In this document: in pieces, positions 32,653-41,165 of the stretch
Numbering within the stretch: the stretch's first letter is position 1
Layout of the letters: every line of letters begins with the position of its first letter
Origin: Conexibacter sp. DBS9H8
Lineage (GTDB): Bacteria; Actinomycetota; Thermoleophilia; Solirubrobacterales; Solirubrobacteraceae
Reading direction: 5' to 3'
Assembly: GCF_023330685.1 (NCBI RefSeq)
Contig: NZ_CP097128.1
Location: forward strand, 2,976,001-3,040,000
DNA length: 64,000 nt
Translations under genes and position numbers: made by a program
The notes under the pieces: generated by a model
Databases searched by the model: none
Told to the model about the DNA's origin: nothing
Seen by the model: the letters and a program-made list of their open reading frames with translations, nothing else

Positions 32653-32725
32653 AGCCCGCTGTCGGACTCGAACCGACAACCGCCTGATTACAAATCAGGT
32701 GCGCTACCAATTGCGCCAAGCGGGC
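32653..32725 (-). tRNA. tRNA-Thr (anticodon TGT)
   Basis: 73 nt with a full cloverleaf: 7-bp acceptor GCCCGCT/AGCGGGC, D arm GCGC/GCGC with AATTGGTA loop, anticodon stem CCTGA/TCAGG with loop TTTGTAA (anticodon TGT), and T arm GTCGG-TTCGAGT-CCGAC. Discriminator base T; the CCA end is not encoded. It would read ACA-type Thr codons. Confidence 0.96.
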
Positions 32726-32830
32726 GGGGCCCGCTCAGGCGGGCGTTCTGCCGCCTTAGTCTGGCAGGTGCGCAGGACCGTGGAGCCCCGCTGACCAGGC
32801 TCGGGCACCGGGGCCGCTCCGCGCCGCGGT

Positions 32831-33907
32831 TCAGACGCTGAGGGGCGCCTGGGGCAGGGCGACGGCGGGCGGCTCGTCGGCGACCTTGGCCGCCGCGAGC
32901 CCGCGCCGACGCGGCCGCCAGACCTTGACGTACTGGGCGCCGACGTAGGAGCCGACGACGATCGCCACGGCGATGAACTGGGCGATCACCGTCTCCCAGT
33001 TGGGGAAGATCGACAACCACTGTCCGAGCCAGCCGGGGAGGGAGACGCCGATCGGGGTGGTCGAGATCCAGCCGGCGAGCTGCATCTCGTTGACCTCCTC
33101 CCCGACCATCACGAGCAGCACGACGAGCAGCATCACGCCGGTGATGATCAGCAGCTTCTTGTACGGCAGCTTCGCGTGCAGGGTGAAGGTGAGCACTCCG
33201 ACCGCGGCGGTGAACAGCGCGCCGAGCGTGACGCCCTCGAGCACGACGCTCGAGCCGAAGGTGAGGCGAAGGTTCTGCAGAAACAGGACCACCTCGAAGC
33301 CCTCTCGGTAGATCGAGGTGAATCCGAGCAGAACGAAGCCGAGCAGGGCACGGCGCCGGTTGACCGCCGGGTCCGAGGACATGATGCTGCGTCGGCGCTT
33401 GTTGTGGTGGGAGATCCAGCCTGTCCAGTAGACCTTGTGGAAGAACCAGTTCATCACCAGCAGCAGGACGATGATCGCCGGGATCCCGGTCGCCGCCTGG
33501 AGGGTGAGGCCCTCATGGCCGAAGATGCCCAGCAGCCCGACCGCCGCGAACCAGGTGCCGACGGTCGCGAGCAGGCCGAGCCCGGCGCCGCCGGCGACCG
33601 GCCGGCGGTACTCGGAGTTCGAGCCGCGGAAGCTCGCGGTGATCGCCGCGAGCACGAGGATCGTCTCGAGCCCCTCTCGGAAGACGAGGATGGCGCTGTT
33701 GATCACTGCCGTCGTGCGGCTCATGTGCAACGCGTTGGCCTTGACCGAGGGGTCAACGGTTCCGCCCGAGGAGTGCCAGCCGAGGATCACCGCCGCGGAG
33801 GCGACCGCGAGCGCAAGCGCGATCCAGACATAGAAGCTCCAGCGGGTGCCGGTCCGCCCGTCACTCGAGGCCCGTTGCGGTGTGCCTGTGGTGGTCGTGG
33901 GAGTCAT
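32831..33907 (-). CDS. efeU: FTR1-family iron permease (EfeU-like)
   Basis: 358 aa, start at the ATG at 33907. Two REGLE/REGFE motifs (VFREGLETILVLAAITAS and IYREGFEVVLFLQNLRL) are the iron-binding signatures of the Ftr1/EfeU family, within about seven to eight helices; a hydrophobic helix also precedes them near residue 25. It imports iron, in EfeUOB systems as Fe(II) after oxidation or heme handling, but no efeO or efeB gene lies next to it. A DtxR/IdeR-type box at 33982-33995 predicts iron repression. Confidence 0.9.
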   Translation of the reverse strand: MTPTTTTGTPQRASSDGRTGTRWSFYVWIALALAVASAAVILGWHSSGGTVDPSVKANALHMSRTTAVINSAILVFREGLETILVLAAITASFRGSNSEYRRPVAGGAGLGLLATVGTWFAAVGLLGIFGHEGLTLQAATGIPAIIVLLLVMNWFFHKVYWTGWISHHNKRRRSIMSSDPAVNRRRALLGFVLLGFTSIYREGFEVVLFLQNLRLTFGSSVVLEGVTLGALFTAAVGVLTFTLHAKLPYKKLLIITGVMLLVVLLVMVGEEVNEMQLAGWISTTPIGVSLPGWLGQWLSIFPNWETVIAQFIAVAIVVGSYVGAQYVKVWRPRRRGLAAAKVADEPPAVALPQAPLSV

Positions 33908-33981
33908 CGTGGCGTCCGGTGCGGTTCCGAAGTCCAATCGCGGAGGTCGGGATTAGAAGGCGGACGCTATCAGATCGAAGG

Positions 33982-33995
33982 TTAGGGTGCCCTAA
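33982..33995. promoter_or_regulatory. DtxR/IdeR-type iron box
   Basis: TTAGGGTGCCCTAA is a perfect palindrome matching the actinobacterial iron-box core TTAGG-N4-CCTAA. It lies 74 nt upstream of the FTR1 permease start and 45 nt upstream of the divergent PHP gene. Iron-loaded DtxR/IdeR would repress the permease; an effect on the PHP gene is possible. Confidence 0.75.
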
Positions 33996-34040
33996 GTGCC
34001 GCTGACCGGGGTCCCCCGCCCGACGTTCTAGCCTGCCTGG

Positions 34041-34940
34041 ATGGCCGCCAGCCCCGACCATGCGACCGCGCCGACCTTCGATCTCCAGAGCCACTCACTC
34101 CACTCGGACGGCACCCTCGCGCCCGCGGAGGTTGTGGCCGCGGCTGCCCGCGCGGGCGTGGTGCTGTTAGCCCTCACCGATCATGACAGCGTCGATGGCG
34201 TCGCCGAGGCGCAGACGGCTGCCGCCGCGTACGGCGTCACCCTCGTTTCCGCGGCCGAGATCTCGGTGCTAGACGCGAGCGGAAGCGACCTGCACCTGCT
34301 CGGCTACCGGGTCGACGTCAGTGACCCGGCCCTCACCGCCGCCCTGGCGCGCTCACGCGAGGCACGCGAGCAACGGGCCGAGCTGATCGTCGGCCGTCTC
34401 GAGGAGCTCGGCTGGCACGTCGACCGAACCTTTCTGGCCGCCCACGTCGACGCCGGAACGACCGTCGGGCGCCCCCACCTCGCCGAGGCGGTGCTACGGG
34501 CGCCCGCCAACGCACCCCGTCTCGCCGCCGAAGGGCTCCCCGACGCGACGGCATTCCTCGTCGCCTATCTGATCGAGGGCCGTCCGGCGTTCCTCCCGCG
34601 GGAGGCGCCGACGGTCGCGGAGGCGATCGCGCTGATCCACGGGGCCGGGGGGCTCGCCGTCTGGGCGCATCCGTTCTGGGACCTCAGTGCCGACCCCGAC
34701 GTCTGCGCCACCCTGGAGCGCTTCTGCGCCGAAGGCCTCGACGGGGTCGAGGCCTTCTACATCACCCACACCGCCGAGCAGACGGCGCTGCTCGTTTCCC
34801 AGGCCGCCGGGCTGGGCCTGCTGACGACCGGCTCGGCGGACTTCCACGGTCCCGGTCACCGCCTCTTTCACCGCTTCCGCGCCTTCTCCACCCACGGGCT
34901 CCCAGTCAACCTCGGTCCGATCGCCGAGCCACTGAGCTGA
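34041..34940 (+). CDS. PHP-domain metal-dependent phosphoesterase
   Basis: 299 aa. PHP motifs: H18-x2-H21-x-D23 (HSLHSDG), D47-H48-D49 (TDHDS), E63-region AAEIS, GRPHLAEAV, WAHPFWD and SADFHG. Length and order match the YciV/RnmA (RNase AM) branch, which removes nucleotides or phosphate from 5' ends or from 3',5'-bisphosphates, though the substrate cannot be read from sequence. It is monocistronic, converges on sigH, and shares an upstream region with the iron permease. Confidence 0.83.
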   Translation: MAASPDHATAPTFDLQSHSLHSDGTLAPAEVVAAAARAGVVLLALTDHDSVDGVAEAQTAAAAYGVTLVSAAEISVLDASGSDLHLLGYRVDVSDPALTAALARSREAREQRAELIVGRLEELGWHVDRTFLAAHVDAGTTVGRPHLAEAVLRAPANAPRLAAEGLPDATAFLVAYLIEGRPAFLPREAPTVAEAIALIHGAGGLAVWAHPFWDLSADPDVCATLERFCAEGLDGVEAFYITHTAEQTALLVSQAAGLGLLTTGSADFHGPGHRLFHRFRAFSTHGLPVNLGPIAEPLS

Positions 34941-34968
34941 TCGCGGCCGTTCAGGCCACCGCGACCGG

Positions 34969-35619
34969 TCAGGCGGCAATCGCCCGCGAGGCGATGTGCA
35001 GGCCGATCTTGCGCTTGACCCGCTGGAGGGCGTTGTCCACGGTCTTGCAGTCACAGCCGAGCCGACGGCCGACCTCCTCATAGGAGTGCCCGTCGAGGTA
35101 GAGGGTGAGCACCCGCGACTCCAGAGCCGACAGGGACGTGGAGATACAGGCAACGAGCGCACGCAGTTCCTCGGAGGAGATCACCTGGTTGATCGGATCG
35201 TGCACCGGTGACCCGGGCAGCATCTCATCGAGGGTGGGGTCGGCGTCGGAGGCCGAGCCGGCCGGGGTCGAGGAGAACGACACGTATTGGTTCAGCGGCG
35301 TGTGCTTGTTGCGCGTCGCGGTCTTCACCGCGGTGATGATCTGGCGGGTGATGCAGAGCTCGGCGAAGTTCCGGAAGCTCGATTCACGGTCGGTCCGGTA
35401 GTCCCGGATCGCCTTGTAGAGGCCGACGAGCCCCTCCTGGATGAGATCGTCGGAGTCGCCGCCGGCGAGGAAGTAGGAGGAGGCCTTGAGTCGGACGAAG
35501 CCGTAGTAGCGACGCACAAGACGGTCATAGGCGTCGGCGTTGCCCCGCTTGGCCAGGGCGATGAGATACCCATCATCGACCTGAAGTTGAGAGTGAGGGT
35601 TGGTTGAAAATCGAGCCAC
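34969..35619 (-). CDS. sigH: SigH-like alternative RNA polymerase sigma factor
   Basis: 216 aa from a GTG at 35619 preceded by AAAGGGG. Region 2: YYGFVRLKASSYFLAGGDSDDLIQEGLVGLYKAIRDY, with RQIITAVKTATRNKHTPLN (2.4). Region 4: LSALESRVLTLYLDGHSYEEVGRRLGCDCKTVDNALQRVKRK. This is the branch of B. subtilis SigH (Spo0H), also found in Thermoleophilia. Its place at the end of the rlmB-cysS block equals the Bacillus order. The regulon in this organism is unknown. Confidence 0.9.
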   Translation of the reverse strand: MARFSTNPHSQLQVDDGYLIALAKRGNADAYDRLVRRYYGFVRLKASSYFLAGGDSDDLIQEGLVGLYKAIRDYRTDRESSFRNFAELCITRQIITAVKTATRNKHTPLNQYVSFSSTPAGSASDADPTLDEMLPGSPVHDPINQVISSEELRALVACISTSLSALESRVLTLYLDGHSYEEVGRRLGCDCKTVDNALQRVKRKIGLHIASRAIAA

Positions 35620-35944
35620 GACGTTCCCCTTTGATCCGCACGACAACCTGCCGCGCGGTCCGGAATCGATTGCGTGGCGCGTCACCTCCCCTGGCGCCGC
35701 ACCTATTGAATTGACATCACAAGCGAGGCTGGCCCTCCCAGGCTCACCACCTCACGAACTCCGCCCTCAAGCTTGAGTTCAACCTTATGACGGGCGCCAG
35801 CCTGACACAGGCGCAGACCTATGTCAACCGCAAACTGCAGGATCTTTCCCAGGACGAGGAGAACCGTTGCTGTTGCTGAGACTGAGGGTTCGTAAGAGCT
35901 CCGGACTCGACCTGAGATCGAGGGTTGTCGGCTCCTGCCCTGGG
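35620..35944. other. 325-bp intergenic region between rlmB and sigH
   Basis: No gene is supported here. It holds a 12-bp palindrome CTCAAGCTTGAG (35766-35777), a minus-strand TTGACA hexamer (35827-35822) without a convincing -10 at normal spacing, and a short hairpin CTCGA/TCGAG (35907-35923) that could end the rlmB transcript. It probably contains the sigH promoter. The segment is less GC-rich than its surroundings. Confidence 0.5.
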
Positions 35945-36631
35945 TCAGCGCGCCGCCGCGTAGAGGAGCACCGCGGCGGCGGCTCCGACGCTGAGCGATT
36001 CAATCTTCCCCCGCAGCGGCAGGGAGACGAGCGCGTCACAGCCCGCGGCGACGCGCGGGCGCAGCCCACGCCCCTCCGACCCAAGCACAAGCACCACCCC
36101 GCCGCTGAAATCGACCTGGCGGTAATCCAGCGCGGCGTCACCATCGGCGCCGTAGCACCACAGGCCCGCCCGTTTGGCTTCTCCGAGGAAATCGGCGAGG
36201 TTGCGCACGCGGGCGACTGGGAGGTGCTCGACGGCGCCGGCGGAGGCCTTGCAGACCGCCGGAGTGACCTCGGCCGCGCGCCGTTCGCAGATGATCAGAC
36301 CGGCCGCCCCGGCGCACTCGGCACTGCGGATGATCGAGCCGAGGTTCTGAGGGTCCTGAACCTCGTCGAGGGCGATCAGCAGAGGCTCGGGGGAGCCGGT
36401 GAGCAGCGCTGTGGCATCGGCGTAGGTGAAGGGCTCAACCTCCGCGCAGATCCCCTGGTGGCCCTCTGAGCCACAGCGAGCGAGGATCTGCTCGGCGCTC
36501 GCCTCCGCCAGCGGAACGCCGGGGTCGGCCAGCCAGGACTCCCGGGCTGCCCCCCGGGTCACCCACACGGCGCTGACCTGGCGCGGGCCGCGCAACGCCT
36601 CATGCACCGCGTTGCGGCCGTAGACGATCAT
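35945..36631 (-). CDS. rlmB: 23S rRNA (guanosine-2'-O-)-methyltransferase RlmB (SpoU/TrmH family)
   Basis: 228 aa. An N-terminal substrate-binding part (MIVYGRNAVHEALRGPRQ) is followed by SPOUT motifs: LDEVQDPQNLGSIIRSAECAGAAGLI (motif 1), LVLGSEGRGLRP (motif 2) and SLPLRGKIESLSVGAAAAVLLY (motif 3). It methylates G2251-equivalent 2'-O in 23S rRNA using SAM in a knotted dimer. ATG overlaps the cysS stop. Confidence 0.93.
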   Translation of the reverse strand: MIVYGRNAVHEALRGPRQVSAVWVTRGAARESWLADPGVPLAEASAEQILARCGSEGHQGICAEVEPFTYADATALLTGSPEPLLIALDEVQDPQNLGSIIRSAECAGAAGLIICERRAAEVTPAVCKASAGAVEHLPVARVRNLADFLGEAKRAGLWCYGADGDAALDYRQVDFSGGVVLVLGSEGRGLRPRVAAGCDALVSLPLRGKIESLSVGAAAAVLLYAAAR

Positions 36632-37980
36632 GTCAGCGGAGCCACATGGGGACCGTCGGCACCGTCACGGATCTCCCAGCCGAGGGCGCGCGCCGCGGCC
36701 CGGAGCCGGTCCGCCTCTGCCCAGTCCCGCTGCGTCCGTGCCTGCTCACGGGCGGCGACGATCTCGTCCACCGCCGAAGGGAGGACGGCCGGCTCGGTGA
36801 CGAGCAGGTTCTCGAGGCCGAGGAGCCCGAGCATCTCAGTGAGATCGTCACTTCCGACCGGCCCGTCGGATCGGTTGGCTTCCCGCACCCACTCCCAGAT
36901 CATCGCGAGCGCACCGGGGGTGTTGAAGTCATCGGCGAGGGCGGCGAGGAAGCGGTCGCGCAGCGGGCCAGACCAGTCCGGTGAGGGACCGGAGTGCAGG
37001 CGCCGGCCGGCCTCCCGGAGCCGGCGGACGTTCTCCCGCGCCTCCGCCATCAGCGCATCGCTCCACTCGACCGGCTGGCGGTAGTGGCGGGCGACGAAGT
37101 AGAGGATGAGCGCATCCCGGCCGTGGGCGGCGACCGCCTCGTGCAGCAGGAACGTGTTCGCCAGCGACTTGGACATCTTCTCCGCCGCGGTGCGGACCAT
37201 GCCGACGTGGACCCACAGCCGGGCGAGGTCGCCGCCGTGGGCGGCGCCGCTCTGGGCTGCCTCATTCTCGTGGTGGGGGAAGATGAGGTCAGAGCCGCCC
37301 CCGTGGATCTCAAAGCCCATCCCGAGCAGCGACTCGGCCATCGCCGAGCACTCGATGTGCCAGCCCGGACGGCCGCGTCCCCACGGCGCGTCCCAGGCGG
37401 TGTCCTCCCCCACCTTGGTCGCCTTCCACAGGGCAAAGTCGGCGGGCTCCCGCTTGCGGGCGACACCTTCACCCCCCTCGCCCTGATCCATGTCCTCGAG
37501 CCGGCGGTGCGACAGTTCACCGTAGCGGGGGTAGGAGCCGACCGAGAAGTACACGTCCCCGTCCGCGACGTAGGCGTGGCCGCCGTCGATCAGGGTGGTG
37601 ATGAGTTCGATGATCTCCCCCATCGCGCCGGTCGCCGTCGGCTCGTGGTCGGGGCGGCCGAGCCCGAGCGCGTCGGTGTCGGCGACATAGGCGGCGCTCA
37701 TCTCCTCGGCGAGGCGCGCGGACGGGATGTTCGCCGCGCGTGCCGCCGCGTAGATCTTGTCGTTGATGTCGGTGAGGTTCGAGACGAGCGTCACCGTATA
37801 GCCCTGATGGGAGAGGAACCGCTTGAGCAGGGAGAAGACGACGTAGTGGCGGGCGTTGCCGACGTGTGCGCGGCCGTAGACGGTGGGACCGCAGGTGTAG
37901 ATTCCGACCCGCGACGGATCGCGGGGCACAAGCGGCGTCTTGGCACCGAGACGGGTGTCATGCAGGGCAAGCTCAGGCAC
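36628..37980 (-). CDS. cysS: cysteinyl-tRNA synthetase
   Basis: 450 aa from a GTG at 37980. Class I signatures: YTCGPTVYGRAHVGNARHY (HIGH region with zinc Cys), WHIECSAM, FPHHENEAAQS (zinc ligands) and KMSKSLAN. Length is slightly short of the usual 460-470. It charges tRNA-Cys. The extended reading to 38277 would overlap ispF and is rejected. Gene order ispF-cysS-rlmB is widely conserved. Confidence 0.96.
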   Translation of the reverse strand: MPELALHDTRLGAKTPLVPRDPSRVGIYTCGPTVYGRAHVGNARHYVVFSLLKRFLSHQGYTVTLVSNLTDINDKIYAAARAANIPSARLAEEMSAAYVADTDALGLGRPDHEPTATGAMGEIIELITTLIDGGHAYVADGDVYFSVGSYPRYGELSHRRLEDMDQGEGGEGVARKREPADFALWKATKVGEDTAWDAPWGRGRPGWHIECSAMAESLLGMGFEIHGGGSDLIFPHHENEAAQSGAAHGGDLARLWVHVGMVRTAAEKMSKSLANTFLLHEAVAAHGRDALILYFVARHYRQPVEWSDALMAEARENVRRLREAGRRLHSGPSPDWSGPLRDRFLAALADDFNTPGALAMIWEWVREANRSDGPVGSDDLTEMLGLLGLENLLVTEPAVLPSAVDEIVAAREQARTQRDWAEADRLRAAARALGWEIRDGADGPHVAPLT

Positions 37981-38002
37981 CGCGAGAACGGTAGCGTCCG
38001 CC

Positions 38003-38485
38003 TTACCCCGGGCGCTCGACGGTGGCGATCGCGAGCGTCGCCGCCCCCTCCCCGCGCCCGATGAACCCCATCCCCTCCCCGCGGGTCGCCTTGACGTTGA
38101 CGTCGCCGACGCCGACGCCGAGGCCGTCCGCGATCCGCTCGCGCATCGCCGCCTTGTACGCAGCCAGCTTCGGCGCCTCAAGGACGACAGTCGAGTCCAC
38201 GTGGAGGATGCGCACCCCCTCGCGTTCGAGCAGCGTCCGGGTGGCGGTGAGGAGGTCCATCGAATCAGCCCCCGCATAGGCAGGGTCGGTGTCGGGAAAG
38301 TGCTCGCCGATGTCCCCGAGCCCGGCCGCTCCGAGCAGCGCGTCGATCACCGCGTGGATGAGGACGTCGGCGTCGGAGTGGCCGAGCAAACCACGGTCGG
38401 AGGGGATCACCACCCCGCCGATCACGAGCGGCCGCCCGTCGCAGAAGCGGTGGCAGTCATAACCGATACCGGTGCGGACGCTCAT
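38003..38485 (-). CDS. ispF: 2-C-methyl-D-erythritol 2,4-cyclodiphosphate synthase
   Basis: 160 aa. GIGYDCHRF (metal Asp/His), GLLGHSDADVLIHAVIDALLGAAGLGDIGEHFPDTDP and KATRGEGMGFIGRGEG are diagnostic of IspF, the fifth step of the MEP isoprenoid pathway. ATG overlaps the ispD stop, coupling the third and fifth steps. Trimeric cytoplasmic enzyme. Confidence 0.96.
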   Translation of the reverse strand: MSVRTGIGYDCHRFCDGRPLVIGGVVIPSDRGLLGHSDADVLIHAVIDALLGAAGLGDIGEHFPDTDPAYAGADSMDLLTATRTLLEREGVRILHVDSTVVLEAPKLAAYKAAMRERIADGLGVGVGDVNVKATRGEGMGFIGRGEGAATLAIATVERPG

Positions 38486-39276
38486 CGGCCCGTCCGTCCC
38501 GCCACCGACGTCCCCGCCACCGACGTCCGCGCATCAGCCGTCCCGGCCACCGCGTTCCCCCGCCCCCCCGCGTCCGCGCCTGTCCTCCCCACGTCCGCCG
38601 CGGCGCCGGCCCGGGCAGCGAGCCGTGCCTCCGCGAGCATCAGGTCAGCCGGGACGGTGATCTTGATGTTCTCCGGATCCCCCTTCACGACGTGGACGGT
38701 GCCACCGGCCGCCTCGATCAGCCCGGCGTCGTCGGTCGCCGCGGCGAGCCCCTCCGGGCCGGCGGCGGCGAGCGCCGCCGCGAGCGCCGCCCGCCCGAAC
38801 ACCTGCGGGGTCTGGACCGCCCACAGCTCGACGCGCGGCAGGGTCGCGGTGACCCGGGTCTCGCCCACCGGCACGCGCTTGATCGTGTCGGTGACCGGGA
38901 GGGCGGCGATGACGGCGTCTGCGCCCGTCTGGGCCCAGGCGACGAGGACGGAGGTGATGAGGGCGGGGGTGAGCAGCGGCCGAGCGGCGTCGTGGACGAT
39001 CACCGGATCACCGGGAGGAGCGGCGGCGAGCGCGGCGGCGACCGACGCCGACCGGGCCACCCCGCCGGGAACGGCGGTCACCCCCGGCGGCAGCCGACAG
39101 GCCTCGACGTGGTCGGCGGGGAGGGCGAGCACGATCGCCGACACCTCCGGGCAGGCGCTCAGCGCCGCCACCGACCACTCCCACATCGGCCGGCCGGCGA
39201 CGGGCACGAGCGCCTTGGGCCCACCGGCCCCGAGGCGCTCGCCGCTGCCGGCGGCGACGACGAGCGCGACCGCCAT
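38482..39276 (-). CDS. ispD: 2-C-methyl-D-erythritol 4-phosphate cytidylyltransferase
   Basis: 264 aa. The nucleotide-binding loop AAGSGERLGAGGPKALVPVAGRP, IVHDAARPLLTP, QTPQVFGRAAL, TDDAGLIEAAGG and VKGDPENIKITVPADL are typical of IspD, which makes CDP-methylerythritol from MEP and CTP. A C-terminal Ala/Gly/Thr-rich tail of about 35 residues with a repeated SVAG element exceeds the usual 230 aa length and looks dispensable. Confidence 0.95.
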   Translation of the reverse strand: MAVALVVAAGSGERLGAGGPKALVPVAGRPMWEWSVAALSACPEVSAIVLALPADHVEACRLPPGVTAVPGGVARSASVAAALAAAPPGDPVIVHDAARPLLTPALITSVLVAWAQTGADAVIAALPVTDTIKRVPVGETRVTATLPRVELWAVQTPQVFGRAALAAALAAAGPEGLAAATDDAGLIEAAGGTVHVVKGDPENIKITVPADLMLAEARLAARAGAAADVGRTGADAGGRGNAVAGTADARTSVAGTSVAGRTGR

Positions 39277-39299
39277 GCGTCCAGGCCTGCGTGGCGGGG

Positions 39300-39956
39300 T
39301 CAGTCGGCCGCGACGGCGATGCCGTCGTTGGCGGCGGCACCGTCTCGGATGATCGCCGCGAGGTGGGCGTCGATCTCCTCCTCATCCATCTCCAAGGCGT
39401 ACATCATCTCCGACCCGAGGATCTTCTTCGCCCGGCTGTAGAGCTGCTTCTCCCCGGTCGAGAGGCCCTTGTGCGCGTCCCGGACCCCGAGGTTGCGGAC
39501 GACCTCGGCGAGGTCATAGATGTCGCCGGTCTTGAGCTTGTCGCGGTTGAACTTGAACCGGCGGTTCCAGTTGCCCGGCATCGTCGTGCACGGATCCTGC
39601 AGCACGGCGATCACCTTCTGGCAGGTCTCCGCGTCGACGACCCGGCGCAGGCCGGCGACCGCCGCGTTGGCGGTCGGCACCATCACGGTCATGTCGTTGT
39701 GGAGGATCTTGATCGTCAGGTACTCGCGAATCTCCCCGAGGATGTTCTTGTCCTCCTTCTTGATCACCTGCCCGGCGCCGTGGTGGGGGTAGACGACGCT
39801 GTCGCCGACCTCGAAGACGAGCGGTTCGAGCACGACGACGGACTCCAGCACCGCCAGCGCGGCCTCCGGGTCCAGTTCGGGGTCGAGCTCGTCATCGAAC
39901 TCAGCCGGATCGGCGTCCGGCGCGGCGGGGGGAATGGAAATGGTGTCCTCCTTCAT
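39300..39956 (-). CDS. carD: CarD-family transcriptional regulator
   Basis: 218 aa from the ATG at 39956. The RNAP-interacting Tudor-like domain starts at VFEVGDSVVYPHHGAGQVIKKE, followed by YLTIKILHNDMTVMVPTANA and the helical DNA-binding part with NWNRRFKFNRDKLKTGDIYDLAEVVRNL. CarD stabilises open promoter complexes, notably at rRNA promoters. An acidic N-terminal extension of about 45 residues precedes the domain. The only strong ribosome site (AAGGAGG) lies inside the reading frame, 5 nt before an ATT codon (39941-39939), so initiation at ATT is possible. Confidence 0.92.
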   Translation of the reverse strand: MKEDTISIPPAAPDADPAEFDDELDPELDPEAALAVLESVVVLEPLVFEVGDSVVYPHHGAGQVIKKEDKNILGEIREYLTIKILHNDMTVMVPTANAAVAGLRRVVDAETCQKVIAVLQDPCTTMPGNWNRRFKFNRDKLKTGDIYDLAEVVRNLGVRDAHKGLSTGEKQLYSRAKKILGSEMMYALEMDEEEIDAHLAAIIRDGAAANDGIAVAAD

Positions 39957-39987
39957 CGAAAGTGGTGGCGAGGCCTGGCCCGGCCCG

Positions 39988-41103
39988 TCAGGTCTGCAGG
40001 TAACGGTCGACGAGGTTGATCTCCTGCTGGCGGCGCAGCCCCTCGCGAATGTCCTTGGCACGGATCTCACCGACCCCGTCGACGGTCTCCAACTCCCCGT
40101 CCGTGGCGGCGAGCAACTCCTCGAGCCCGCCGAAGGCGTCGATGATCCGCTTGATCACCATCTTGGGCAGGCGCGGGATCCGCCCGAGGATGCGGATGCC
40201 GCGCGGGGAGATCGGATAGTCGAGGCTGTTGAGCTTGCGGTCGAAGCCAAGCAGTTCGGCGAGGCGACCGAAGTCGAGCAGGTCCTGGTGGGGCAGGCGC
40301 ACGAGCATCTCGAACGCGCCGGCGAAGGTCTCGTCGCTGTCCTCGAGGATGTAGTCGTGCACGAGCGCGGTCTTCTCCGCGGAGACGCCGACCATCGTCT
40401 CATCGAGCTGCATTTCAATGAGCCGGCCCTCCGTGCCGAGCTCGACGATGTAGCGCTCGATCTCCCCGGCCATCCGGGTGACGAGCTCGGCGCGCTGGAG
40501 GACGGTGAGCACGTCATGGAGCGTCGCACCGCCCTCGAACTCGAGCGCGGTGAGACGGGTCGAGACCTGATCGAGCCGGGAACGGTACTTGTCGAGGGTG
40601 GCGAGCGCCTGGTTCGCCTTGGCGAGGACGACCGGAATGTCCTCGAGGATGTACTTGACCCCGTCCACGTACAGGGAGACGACGTGGCGACGCTCGGAGA
40701 CGGCGACGACGATCGCGTCGGTCTGCTTGGAGACCCGTTCGGCGGTGCGGTGGCGGGTGCCCGTCTCAGAGGTGTGGATCGTCGGGTCGGGGGTGAGCTG
40801 GACGTTCGCCTGGGCGATCCGCGTCGCGTTGGTCGAGAGGACGATCGCTCCGTCCATCTTCGCCAGCTCATACATCTGGGCCGGCGAGTAGTCGAGGTCG
40901 AGCTTGAACCCGCCCGAGAACATGAACGCAAGCTCATCCGGATCGCCGATCACGATCAGGCCGCCGGTGTGGGCGTGGAGGATGTTGTCGATCCCCTCCC
41001 GCAGGGAGGTGCCGGGCGCGACCATCTCGAGCGCGCGGACCATCCGCGACTCCTGGCGCGCCTCCAACTCCGAGCTCAGCTCATCCCCGGTCCGTGGCGC
41101 CAT
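39988..41103 (-). CDS. disA: DNA integrity scanning diadenylate cyclase
   Basis: 371 aa from the ATG at 41103; a GTG one codon earlier is an alternative. The DAC domain has the DGA motif (KMDGAIVLS) and RHR motif (GTRHRTAERVS) required to make c-di-AMP. A helical middle region and a C-terminal helix-hairpin-helix DNA-binding domain (LEELLAATDGELETVDGVGEIRAKDIREGL) follow. It scans DNA for branched structures and tunes c-di-AMP. Next to radA, whose product is known to restrain DisA. Confidence 0.96.
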   Translation of the reverse strand: MAPRTGDELSSELEARQESRMVRALEMVAPGTSLREGIDNILHAHTGGLIVIGDPDELAFMFSGGFKLDLDYSPAQMYELAKMDGAIVLSTNATRIAQANVQLTPDPTIHTSETGTRHRTAERVSKQTDAIVVAVSERRHVVSLYVDGVKYILEDIPVVLAKANQALATLDKYRSRLDQVSTRLTALEFEGGATLHDVLTVLQRAELVTRMAGEIERYIVELGTEGRLIEMQLDETMVGVSAEKTALVHDYILEDSDETFAGAFEMLVRLPHQDLLDFGRLAELLGFDRKLNSLDYPISPRGIRILGRIPRLPKMVIKRIIDAFGGLEELLAATDGELETVDGVGEIRAKDIREGLRRQQEINLVDRYLQT

Positions 41104-41165
41104 CACTGAGACTTTACGCTGTCCCCGCCGATCCGGTAGGGTGGACGGGCAGACCGGCGGGATCC

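Noticed and set aside
35880-35944. Possible tRNA-like or small RNA sequence (GGTCGAGTCC on the minus strand)
   Set aside because: Only a T-arm-like fragment; no acceptor or anticodon stems can be drawn.
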